Shown in pieces: positions 22,211 through 32,659 of a stretch of DNA of 64,000 nt. The position numbers and the translations under genes were made by a program. Every line of letters begins with the position of its first letter. The stretch's first letter is position 1. Under the pieces are notes generated by a model. The model had not been told where the DNA came from. It did no database searches and worked only from the letters and a program-made list of their open reading frames with translations. The DNA is from Rhexocercosporidium sp. MPI-PUGE-AT-0058 (lineage: Eukaryota > Ascomycota > Leotiomycetes > Helotiales): NCBI GenBank assembly GCA_020746875.1, contig JAGTJL010000015.1, positions 868,001 through 932,000 of the forward strand. The letters are read 5' to 3'.

Positions 22211-23678
22211 ATGGAGGCTCACAATGCAATCGTTTTAAACGATCTGTCCAGGTACCTGGTTCCCGATCAACCAGGAGAAAGACCAGAGGAAGAACCATCT
22301 CATCAGGAATTCTCACTTCCACGAGCTGATAGTGGAAAAGATGCATGGTTGTTCTTGGCTGCTGGTTTTGTAATTGAAGCTCTTGTGTGGGGTAGGTACA
22401 GTGGACATTCTTAACATGCCGAAGACATGTCTCATGTATTAAGGAAACCTTGTGTAACAATTCATTTAGGCTTTCCATTCTCCTTTGGTGTCTTCCAAGA
22501 GTATTACAGCCACCATGAGCTGTTCTCATCGAACTCCTCTGGCATAGCTATCATAGGCACAACAGCCACAGTACATTTAAAACCTCATCCCGTCTTATCA
22601 CACACCATTCTGACAAACCCAGGGAATAATGTACATGAGCGGCTTGATACTTTTCCCAGCATATAAAAAATTCCCTCACCTAGCAAACAACATTAAATGG
22701 GCCGGCCTCCCCCTCATGGCAGCCGGTCTTTTCGCCGCCTCCTTCGCCCAAAACGTGTCACACCTCGTACTCACCCAAGGGGCTATCTATGCCCTCGGAG
22801 GATGCATCATCTACTACCCTACACTCTTGTATATCGACGAGTGGTTCGTGCAGCGCAAAGGACTCGCTTTTGGGATTATGTGGGCAGGCACTGGAGCAGG
22901 CGGTTTGATTATCCCGTTCGTGCTGAATGGACTTCTTCAAAGATGGGGATTCCGTACCACATTGAGGATCTGGGCTACTGCTCTCATCCTTCTCTCTTCA
23001 CCCCTGATCTACTTCCTGCGTCCTCGAATCCCGGTATCGAGAAATCCGACTTCCCAGCGATATGTTGGACTCGGGTTCTTGAAGTCACCCTCTTTCTGGC
23101 TCTTGCAACTGGGACTTGTGATTGAGTCTTTGGGCTATTTCATACCCAGCTTGTACCTACCGACATTTGCCAGCTCGCTGGGTCTGTCGAGATCGGTTGG
23201 GACGTTGTTAGTTGCGCTGTTGAATGCAGCTGGAGTCGTGGCTACAGTCTTAATGGGGATGCTCTGTGATCGATTTCACGTCACGACAGTGATTCTGCTT
23301 TCTACTGTCGGAGCCACCATTTCTGTGTTCCTGCTCTGGGGTCTCTCCACCGCGTTGCCGCTTCTCATCGTCTTTGCGATCGTATACGGATTCTTTGCTG
23401 GAGGTTTCGTGAGTACCAACGCAGGTGTGCTGAAGATGGTCAAAGGAGAGGATCCAACTGTTGATATGGGACTCTTGATTGGGATCATCAGCGCGGCTAG
23501 AGGTGTTGGTGCTGTTGCTTCTGGGCCGTTAAGCGAGGCATTGTTGAAGGGTGAGACGTGGAAGGGAGAGGCGGGGTTGGGATATGGGAGTGGATATGGA
23601 GGCTTGATTGTCTTTACGGGTGTGACTGCTGGGTTAGGAGGTGTAGGGTTCTTGGGGAAAAGATTGGGGTGGATGTAA
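22211..23678 (+). CDS. MFS transporter, monocarboxylate-transporter-like
   Basis: This is a three-exon gene: 22211-22391, 22470-22570, 22623-23678, giving 445 residues. The introns are 78 and 52 nt. A hydrophilic N-terminus of about 45 residues is followed by TM1 (DAWLFLAAGFVIEALVWGFP) and the fungal MCT-like block FSFGVFQEYY. About eleven further membrane segments follow. The loop GFRTTLRIWA corresponds to the conserved MFS loop between TM4 and TM5. The large central loop (RPRIPVSRNPTSQR) splits the two halves. Relatives are plasma-membrane or vacuolar proton-coupled transporters of monocarboxylates or secondary metabolites. It sits 2.5 kb right of the peptide precursor and could export its product, but this rests on position alone. 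Substrate unknown. Confidence 0.88.
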
Positions 23679-24569
23679 AGAGCAACTGGGGTTGTGGACT
23701 ACGCTCAGGTGAAAGGCAGCCCAGTGTGAGTGCCAATTGAAGCGGAGCAAAAAAAAAGACATCGAATTTGACCATAAGATGGCCTTCAAGAATAGATAAA
23801 GAGAAAATGAGCTAAAGTAAAAGGACAGATACTACGTGAACAACACGGATTTTGAAGGCACTCTTTGAACATACAACCTCGTCATACCCATATTCCTGAC
23901 GGCCACTTATACTTGTCTAGTCTCTTACTCGAACTTTCCCTACTCTTTGAATTCTTCGAATACCCTCTGACAGATTAATCGCCTACCCTCCAACGCCCAA
24001 ACACTTTCTGGGCACTAATCTCGTCAGGATAATGTACGTAGCAAGCAAATCACGCTCTGATTAATCATTAGACCATCAAATTCTACCAAACATCTTGCTC
24101 ATGATCATCTTACCTACTGCAGATACGTTCCCTCCCCATAATCTTCGAGCATTCAGTTCGCAGTGATTGTTTCTTCTCCTTGTAACATGATCTGACAAGA
24201 GGTTCTTGGGTATGGTGTGTGGATATCTTGTTGAAGTGTTTTACTCTTGGTTCTTTCCAAAAGCAATAGATTGCCTGAACAATTGATACAAATCACATAT
24301 ATATAGGCGACGAACAGGAATAGAGCAAACGGACAATGCGAGAGATGCAGGTGTTGTTTTTACAACTGCACGTGATCAGCCAGGCACAAGGGCGGAACGC
24401 GGCCTCGGGATTTCGCTAGACTCTGACTTTGATAATCATGACCTCTTGAACTTTTGCCTCATTGAGCTGCAAATCAACCCACTCCAACCAATTCCCACTC
24501 CGATGCGATACAGATAGGAGGCATCCCAATCACACTTTGTGACTCTCCTCCGATCACTTTTACACAAGC
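23679..24569. other. Intergenic, MFS 3' region and AFG3 promoter
   Basis: The 890 bases contain no gene that I can support. The right end probably holds the promoter of the mitochondrial protease gene. Confidence 0.5.
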
Positions 24570-27314
24570 ATGCACTCCGTTCTGCGACAGTCCAGCAATC
24601 TTGCTCGGATATCGAGGTCCTCTCTCCAGACGGCCGCGAGAACATCACTACGCTCCACGAACCATGCGCCATTATCCGCTTCGATAAGAGCTGTTCAACA
24701 GGCCCGACTTTACTCGAATAGGCAGAAGCCTGCGAAGGACGGAGAAGTGAAAAAGGATGATGCGGAATTAAAGGACAAGAAGGATGTCGAGCCACCTTCC
24801 AAAACAGCTCCTGGAACGGAGAATCTCTATGATGGCCAGACGCCACTCTCGAAGAAGGCAGAGGCGGCAGAATCCAGCGAGTCTGAGCTCAAAGAGGGCA
24901 TGGTGAAGATGAACCCGGAGGATGAGAAAGCTTTGAGGGAGCTATTGGACACATTGAAGCTGGGGTTACCGAAGAGTCAGGTTGAGGTTATCGAGCGGGC
25001 GTTTGAAAATATGCGGAGAGAGGGCTTGCCAAAGGAGTTGAGAGACCTGATGGATGAAGTCAGGGGCAAGCCATTCTCACTTTCAACTGCGGCCAAGTTG
25101 ACGAGGATGGCGTCACAGATGGCGAGGCAGCAGGCCGAGAGGGATATGGGCAAAGACTCCAAGAAGACGGATTTCCAATCGAATGATCCGAAGGGTCCGT
25201 CTGGTGGTTTTGGTGGCTTCGGAAATCCGCCACCAGGGGGAAAGAAGGGAGATAACAAGCAGCAGCCGGAGGGAGGCTTCAAGGTTGGGGAGATCAAGAT
25301 TGATATGGGCACTCTGTTACTGTCGGCATTTGTGTCATATCTACTGTACAGAATGGTCATGCCAGGCGAGAGCAGACGCGACATCACATTCCAGGAGTTC
25401 CGGAGCACTTTCCTCGACAAGGGACTAGTTGAGAAGTTGACTGTCACGAATGGAGGCAAGGTTAGAGTCGATTTACACCGGGAAGCTACACAAGCCATGT
25501 TCCCCGATTCTCCCGCGGTGAACCCCAACTTCCATTACTACTTCTCGATTGGGTCTGTGGAATCTTTTGAACGAAGGCTAGATGAGGCACAAAATGAGCT
25601 CGGTATCCCTACATCTGAGAGAATACCTGTCAATTATGCCTCGGAAGGCGATGCCTGGGGGCTAATCCTTAGCTTCGGTCCAACAATTCTGTTTATTGGA
25701 GCCATCTTCTACATGTCGCGGCGAGCATCTGGGGGTGGAGGAGGTGCCAGTGGCGTATTCGGCATGGGTAAGAGCCGGGCAAAGCAGTTCAACCACGAGA
25801 CAGATGTCAAAGTCAAATTTGCCGATGTTGCCGGTATGGACGAAGCCAAGGCAGAGATCATGGAGTTTGTCGCATTCCTGAAGACTCCTGAGCAATTCCA
25901 GCGTCTGGGTGCTAAGATCCCTCGTGGTGCTATTCTCTCTGGTCCTCCTGGAACTGGTAAAACGCTCTTGGCCAAGGCTACTGCTGGTGAATCTCAAGTA
26001 CCGTTTTTCAGTGTGTCTGGTTCCGAATTCGTGGAGATGTTCGTTGGTGTTGGTGCTTCGAGGGTACGTGATCTCTTTGCTATGGCGAGAAAGAACACTC
26101 CTTGTATCATCTTCATCGATGAAATCGACGCTATTGGAAAGGCTCGTGGGAAAGCTGGATCTTTTGGTGGCGGTAACGACGAGCGAGAAGCCACACTGAA
26201 CCAGATTTTGACTGAGATGGATGGCTTCAACACTGCTGAGCAGGTGGTTGTTCTTGCTGGTACCAACAGACCGGATGTTCTTGACAAGGCCCTTATGCGT
26301 CCTGGTCGTTTTGATAGACACATCGCTATTGATAGACCTACGATGGATGGACGAAGACAGATCTTCCTGGTTCATTTGAAGAAGGTTGTCACTAACGAGG
26401 ATCTGGAATACTTGACTGGACGTCTTTCAGCTCTGACTCCAGGTTTCTCTGGAGCTGATATTGCGAACTGTGTCAACGAGGCTGCTTTGATTGGTATGTT
26501 GTCTCCGCCCATTTTATTTGATGATGTAAGAGGCTAACAATATACAGCTGCTCGAACGAGCGCCAAATCAATCGAAATGATCCACTTCGAACAAGCAATT
26601 GAGCGTGTTATTGGTGGCCTCGAGAAGAAGTCGCTTGTCCTCTCACCAGAGGAGAAGAAGACAGTCGCATATCATGAAGCCGGTCACGCCATTTGTGGAT
26701 GGTACTTCAAGTATGCCGATCCTCTATTGAAGGTCTCTATCATCCCACGTGGACAAGGAGCACTCGGCTACGCCCAATACCTCCCCGCCGGCGACACCTA
26801 CCTCATGAACGTCAATCAACTCATGGACCGCATGGCCATGACCCTCGGCGGTCGTGTATCAGAAGAACTCCACTTTGAGACCGTCACCTCAGGTGCCTCG
26901 GACGACTTTAACAAAGTGACTCGCATGGCCACAGCAATGGTCACCAAGTGGGGTATGAGCAAGAAACTCGGCCCTCTACACTTCGAAGACAACGAGCAAG
27001 CCCTTCACAAGCCTTTCGCCGAATCCACCGCCCAGACCATCGATTCGGAAGTACGACGCATCATTGACGAGGCATACAAGCAATGTAAAGACCTTCTCAC
27101 AGAGAAGAAAGCCGAAGTAGGCATAGTTGCCGAAGAACTTCTCGCCAAGGAAGTCCTCGACAGAAACGATATGGTCAGATTGCTAGGCGCTCGACCTTTC
27201 GACGAGAATAAGGATTTCACAAAGTACTTCGGTGGCGGTGGGGAGAAGAGTGCCCCTCCGCCTTTCCCCACAGAGCAAACCGATAGCCCACCTGAACAGC
27301 CAAACCCCGTATAA
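24570..27314 (+). CDS. AFG3: Mitochondrial m-AAA protease subunit, Afg3/Yta10 type
   Basis: There are two exons, 24570-26493 and 26548-27314, with a 54-nt intron, encoding 896 residues. The N-terminus is a basic, Ser/Arg-rich mitochondrial presequence (about 1-50). A charged linker and a Gly-rich segment follow. Two membrane spans (near 255 and 375) bracket the FtsH extracellular-type domain in the intermembrane space. The AAA domain has Walker A GPPGTGKT at 458-465, Walker B IIFIDEID at 513-520, and the second region of homology with the arginine-finger block MRPGRFDR. The zinc protease motif HEAGH is at 684-688. Length and order match AFG3L2/Yta10. The protein degrades misfolded inner-membrane proteins and matures ribosomal protein MrpL32, forming hexamers with an Yta12-type partner. 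The C-terminus ends in Gly- and Pro-rich residues. Nothing looks broken. Confidence 0.97.
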
Positions 27315-28064
27315 GGTTGAGCGGGAAGGCGTGTAGTATACTAAGAAGATAAAATGAGGACGCGGATAGGATGGGAAGACAAGGGCCTGCTACTCACTTG
27401 TACTGTACTAGCATATTCACAGGCGTTGCGTTGCGTTGGGGGAAACATGCATTTTCGCATTCATCGAGCAGGCAAAAACGTATCTACCAACTCCACTTCA
27501 CCCACCCTGTTCTCTTTTGTTAAGGCACCTTTTTGGATCGCGGCAGGCAGTGGAGTCTGATTGTGGAATGATCAGCGATTGCGAGAGGTGGTAGCGAAAG
27601 AGACGATAGATGTGGTAGCTAGAGAATTCGATTGTATATTTACGAGTGAGATAAACTGTAGTCTTATGGTACTGAGTCGGTTTTGCTGCTTTCTAACTCT
27701 AGCTGTACTTTTAGGTTTTCGTCGGGAAAGGGAGGTAGGAATCTCAAGCGAGACGCTAAAAGTGAGAACAAAACAAAAACATGCTCAACCGGCCCAACAT
27801 TCGTGGGGGAAGTGCCGGGATAAAGTTTGGTACCCGATGTTTGAAGGATCTACCTCCGCTGCTCCATTACATCCTCTGGGGTTTTGAGTATCTCCAGAAT
27901 CGAGTATGCGGCTTGCGTTATTGCGACCCCCAGCCTTCCCATCTGTTAGAATATTCATTGATTGATTACGGATCGGCTTATCTACTGATCTACTGAAAAT
28001 TTTGATTCGGAAAATCTACTTGATAAGGATTTCTTATAGCGAGAAGTGTATGATCGCATTCTAG
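27315..28064. other. Intergenic, no gene seen
   Basis: The 750 bases between the AFG3 stop and the HET relic hold the AFG3 3' region. I see no other feature. Confidence 0.5.
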
Positions 28065-29078
28065 ATGGAAGGAAAGGGACGAGGCTGCAAAGTCATCTTT
28101 TCTCATTGGTTACAGTGGCGTGTGGCTTTCAACGGTCTCCTCAGGTTGTCGTACGAGTCAATTGAGCGCGATGCCGAGCTGAGGGCATTCGAGATCATCA
28201 AGCGCATCTCTCCATTCAACCGAAGGCCAGGGACGAAAGCCCCCGTTGAACCAATATTGAAATACTTCGAGCTGAGCGACATTGCGTATCTTTGCAAGAG
28301 GTAATACTGGACGCGCATCTGGATCATTCAGGAAATCGGACTGGCCAGAAGACCGGTCATTTATTGCAACTATTGTAGGGGAACTGAGTCGGGGCTGAGA
28401 ATTCGGAAATGGAAACATCCGGGTCTCTCTCTATGTGACGACCTTGTTCTTGAGATTCCTGCTCTGCTGACTGGGATAAATCAGAGCGCTCTGCCCGGCT
28501 CCGAAGAAGGCAAGCTCGTGTCTTCGCTCTATCCATTTTTGGAGCAGCATATTGCAGACCGGGTTCACGCACGTCACCTATACAACAGAGTGTTCGGATT
28601 CAACATGCTCGATCTAAAGATCCTGTCACAGACGGCAGAGTGCTCTGAAATACGCATAGGCCGACGTGAAAGTCGTATGCGCGGAGGAGATGAAGATTTA
28701 CGGGTCTCGGAGAAGGGCCATACCACCAGGCTATGGAAATTAGATAGAATAGTGCGTTGTAGATCTATGCAATTCTTCGTTACGGACTCCTGGAAGCTGG
28801 GGATTACTCTGGAGGCTGCACAGGAGGGGGATGCCATTTGCCAGTTTCTAGGCTGCGATGTAGCGCTGTTGATGAGGCGAACCGAGAAGACTTATCGCGT
28901 TCTCGGGAGAGCACTGGTGTGGAGTGTAACAGGGGCGCCGATATCGACGAGGTTGGAAGATGTCTCTAGCAGGTTATCGACTTTCCCGCAACCTCTTGGA
29001 TATGAGATCTGGGGTGGTCCCATGGAGGTTTGGTGCAAAATGGATTTAGAAGCTTTGCGGGGGATTTCGAGTCGATAA
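28065..29078 (+). pseudogene. Relic of a HET-domain (heterokaryon incompatibility) gene
   Basis: Two plus-strand frames (28065-28304 and, after a stop, on to 29078) together read as the second half of a HET protein. The block DIAYLCKR, a TAA stop at 28302-28304, then YWTRIWIIQEIGLARRP, matches the conserved WtRxWiiQEi core. The C-terminal part (FFVTDSWKLGI, GDAICQFLGCDVALLMRR) matches the usual tail of HET proteins. The N-terminal half of the HET domain, including the usual YxALSYxWG block, is absent. Active HET proteins trigger cell death on fusion of unlike strains; this copy cannot do so as it stands. The stop could replace a CAA codon. An intron that removes the stop is a less likely alternative. 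Confidence 0.75.
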
Positions 29079-30042
29079 CTCAAGGATGGCTGTAGGAACA
29101 AATCGCCTCGTTTCTGATAGATCAGGGGAGGACTTGGCTATCGAACTACAAGTCTTTCACAGGATAAGCTAGGCCATATTTGCACCACATTGCCTATGTT
29201 GCAATTCAGAGTCCGGCAAACGCCCAGCATTCATGTGCTCCCAATCAAGAGAAAAGATTCAAGCGAAGCTCGAGAGAAGGACAAAAGACCAAAGCTTACT
29301 TCATGAAAAGCCAAGAAGAAATCTGTAGAAAGTAAGGATATTCAGAGGAAACATATAAGAAAACAAAGTCAGAACAGTATACGCCCCGAGAACAGCATTT
29401 GTGTCATTAACATCACATCTCTACTGTACACCTAGACTCCACACCCGCTCAATACATGAAATCAATATCTTGAAGAGGAAGTAGTGGTAATATGAGAACA
29501 TTGATATAACGACACTTGCCGAAGTAATACGATTGCCAAATCGAACGGAATAGCGGGCATGACACCATGTACTTGACGAACTGGAACCAACTCGAGATAA
29601 GATAACGTCACGAAACAAAATGTAAGGAAGATCCAGAGCAAGGGAAGAAAGAAAATCGGATCAAAAAGCATATATTCTATATCCCAGGCGCCCAAGCAAG
29701 CATCTCAGCAGGCCCATGCCAATCCATTCCTAAGCCTGCTATTGTATGCCCATAAAACCCTAGATATAGCTTAACAAGAAAGGTTTTTGTTTGTGTGGTC
29801 GATCAAATCATTAAAGGGCAATATCGTATCTCTTCTCTTCTCTTTCTTGTCTCTTATTTCCCCCTCACATTGCATGCACGCAACCAAGCAAAGCATGCGC
29901 CAATACCATCTCGAAATTTTTGTACAAATGATGATGATCGTTCCGTCATCAACCTGCCGCAGCTTTCCCGCAGTAACTTACATTCCCCTTCCTGGTTATG
30001 GCGTTGGTAAGGGGGGTTTGGTGTGGATTCTCGGGCAGGTGT
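29079..30042. other. Intergenic between HET relic and RER1
   Basis: The 964 bases hold no recognised gene. The right end is the 3' untranslated region of RER1. Confidence 0.5.
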
Positions 30043-30894
30043 TTAGGAGCTGTTCTTGGTGTATTTCGCCTTGCCGAATGAGAAGGGCACATAGCGGTAT
30101 TTGATCATATGCTGGATTTGTCTCCTCACTATCCACATTATTAGCCATGTTCTCGACTTCCCAATCCTCGTAATATTTTCCCAAAGATGCCGGAATTCGG
30201 GATACGTACTCGTCAAAGTGAACAGAATCAGCCAGTACACCACCAGAACTGGCCAGAACACAGGGATATCAAAGATCGAGAACCATGTGCAGACAAAACC
30301 GATGGTGATAGCCCTTGTGGCGGCATACCAGAACTTGAACTCAGGTAGGCGGCGGATAAAGGGTCGGAACTCCTCGTCTTGCTTGGTGGGGAGTCCACCT
30401 ACTGAACCGTCTTCCATGTCATTATCTATCGCTTCGTTGGAGGGGTCGAATTTGGGTTGCAGGAAGGCGAGGAAGAGGTTGAGGAGGTAGATGCCCAGGG
30501 AGTATGCGACTAAAATATGCATGTTAGTAAGGCTGTGAGAGGATTGGATTGAGGTTGTAGATGGACTTACCGATGTACCATCCTTGCGCGAGGAATATCC
30601 TGAGAAAAAAGAAGGAGAGAAGACCTGCGGTTCCCAGCCATCTGTACGGTGTATAAGGAGTCGACTTGTCGAGCCATGCTTGGTATTGCTAAACCCCCTA
30701 TCAGCCGTTGTCCAGTTCCCATTATCTATTGCCTTCTTGAATCTATGCTCTTTCCCCTCTTGACACCTTCCCCTCAGATGAACCATCCATCAATCAATAG
30801 AAACCCGAATGTAAATCAAACTTACACGCTGCAACCTCGAAGTATGCGCAGTCACAGCCGCAAAAGGGGTCTGTTCAGGCTCCATAGAATCCAT
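30043..30894 (-). CDS. RER1: Rer1 Golgi-to-ER retrieval receptor
   Basis: There are four exons read right to left: 30894-30826, 30688-30571, 30509-30210, 30128-30043, giving 190 residues. Both ends agree in frame. The last intron joins FTLT to MRRQIQHMIKYRYVPF. The protein has the Rer1 pattern of four membrane spans with the conserved blocks YQAWLDKSTPYTPYRWLGT, GIYLLNLFLAFLQPKFDPS and EFRPFIRRLPEFKFWYAATRA. Rer1 sits in the early Golgi and returns escaped ER membrane proteins (for example Sec12) by binding polar residues in their membrane spans. The length (about 190) is normal for the family. The C-terminus ends KYTKNSS, after a basic segment (GKAKYTK) that may bind coatomer. Confidence 0.96.
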
Positions 30895-31408
30895 CCTTGC
30901 AATCTCAATTCCTCACTCTTGGAAAAGCGCAGAACGATCGAATAGTATCAAAGCCGTGAATCGGTAATGCGCAGAGTTGTCCTGAGAGTTGGTTGCGGAG
31001 GGAGGAGGCAGTGGCGCAAGGGGAAATGTTGAAGGTTGAAGGGCTGCGTAATTTCTTAACACCTGTTCGCCTGTTCGCGTCTTTCTTGGTCCAGATTTCC
31101 GTTGGGTGCGGCTGGCGTTGCATCTGAAGATTGGCATGGCAGGGGTGACCGGCCCGACTATTTTCCGTATAAGATCAGGTGACTGGTTGAAGACATGGGG
31201 GAAGATCGACCGAGGTTGCACGAAGGGGGAAGGAGCAGGGGTAGCTCGGTTTGAAGCGGTGCATCGGATGCTGGAGGGTATGCCATTCCTCTATCTTCGA
31301 CTTCAACACCCAACATTCCATTTTTCTGTACACTAAGCTGGGCTTCACACAATAACCAATCTCCAATCAACACACCGAAACAAGAAATCAAAGCTGTAAC
31401 AATTCACG
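30895..31408. promoter_or_regulatory. Divergent promoter of RER1 and enoyl-CoA hydratase
   Basis: The 514 bases separate the two divergent starts. I see no coding feature. The plus strand has CAAT-like and A-rich stretches just before 31409. Confidence 0.5.
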
Positions 31409-32453
31409 ATGAATGCAATGAGAAGCTTGAGGCCAATTGCCTCTCAATTCCGAGCTTCAACCTCTGCTCTCCCCGCCATTACTAGAACATACTCCACATC
31501 ACCAGCAAAGTCCTACGAGTTCATCGAGACGAGTGAACCAAGACCAGGAGTTGGGCAGAGTAAGCTACCATCCTTCATTCCGGTTCTCTTACTACCACAT
31601 ATACAACAAATTCCCTTCATTCTCTTTCCCTTGTCAATTGCCCCTCCTATACCCAACAACTCCCCCCTCTACCTACCAACTCCTCTCAAACTCCAGCTTC
31701 CAACGCACCTAACACAAAACAGTCACACTCAACCGCCCCAAAGCCCTCAACGCCCTCTCCACCCCCCTAATAAACGAACTCAACACCGCCCTCCTCGCCT
31801 TCGACTCCTCCCCCACAATCTCCACCATCCTCCTAACCGGCTCCCAGAAAGCCTTCGCCGCCGGCGCCGACATAAAAGAGATGTCCACCCTGACCTTCTC
31901 AGAAGCCTACACGAACTCCTTCATAGAATCCTGGTCCCTGCTCACGACATCCATCAAGAAGCCCATCATCGCCGCCGTGTCAGGCCACGCGCTCGGCGGC
32001 GGCTGCGAACTCGCTCTGATGTGCGATATTCTGTATTGTACCGAGACGGCGAATTTCGGGCAGCCGGAGATTAAACTCGGGACCATTCCGGGGGCGGGCG
32101 GGAGCCAGAGGCTGACGAGGGCGATTGGGAAGGCGAGGGCCATGGAGCTGATTCTGACGGGGAAGAATTTTAGTGGGAAGGAGGCCGGGGAGTGGGGGGT
32201 TGCGGCGAGGACGTTTGCGAGCTGGGAGGAGCTGATGGAGGGGAGTTTGAAGACGGCGGAGACGATCGCGGGGTATAGTAAGGTGGCGGTTATGGCTGCC
32301 AAGGAGGTCGTGAATAAGAGTCAGGATTTGCCGCTGAGGGATGGGGTGGAATATGAGAGGAGGGTATTCCATAGTCTGTTTGGGAGTGAGGATCAGAAGA
32401 TTGGGATGAAGGCTTTTGCGGAGAAGAAGAAGGCCGAGTGGAGTCACAAGTAG
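31409..32453 (+). CDS. Mitochondrial short-chain enoyl-CoA hydratase (crotonase family)
   Basis: There are two exons, 31409-31559 and 31723-32453, encoding 293 residues. The 163-nt intron has a CTAAC branch site near its 3' end. The N-terminus (MNAMRSLRPIASQFRAS) is a mitochondrial presequence. The splice gives GVGQITLNRPKALNALS, the crotonase start. The oxyanion-hole block AFAAGADIKEM, the GGGCE Glu at 146 and the QPE Glu at 166 are 20 residues apart, matching the two catalytic glutamates of rat ECHS1. The enzyme hydrates 2-trans-enoyl-CoA in mitochondrial beta-oxidation and branched amino-acid breakdown. Length matches the family (about 290). It shares a divergent promoter with RER1 and converges on ATG15. 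Codon use in the second exon is very GC-rich at third positions. Confidence 0.95.
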
Positions 32454-32659
32454 AGTGAGTGAGTGAGATGGGTGTTGTTTTGTAATGTGGTATGTCTTGA
32501 AAATGAATCGTTCCGCTGTGAACTCCTGATGCTAAACCAACCCCGCCTGTTGTCATTTGCCTTGACTGTGCCCACCTTCCAAAATAAACGCCCGTATTGG
32601 CTCATGTAGCCTATTGCATGCTATGTAACTTCCGCTGCCATCTAATTCATAAATACATT

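Noticed and set aside
25662..26375. 237-codon minus-strand open frame inside AFG3
   Set aside because: It lies opposite the AAA domain coding sequence, has no recognisable motif, and is explained by codon bias of the true gene.
31980..32447. 155-codon minus-strand frame opposite enoyl-CoA hydratase
   Set aside because: It is antisense to a GC-rich exon; the catalytic motifs are on the plus strand.
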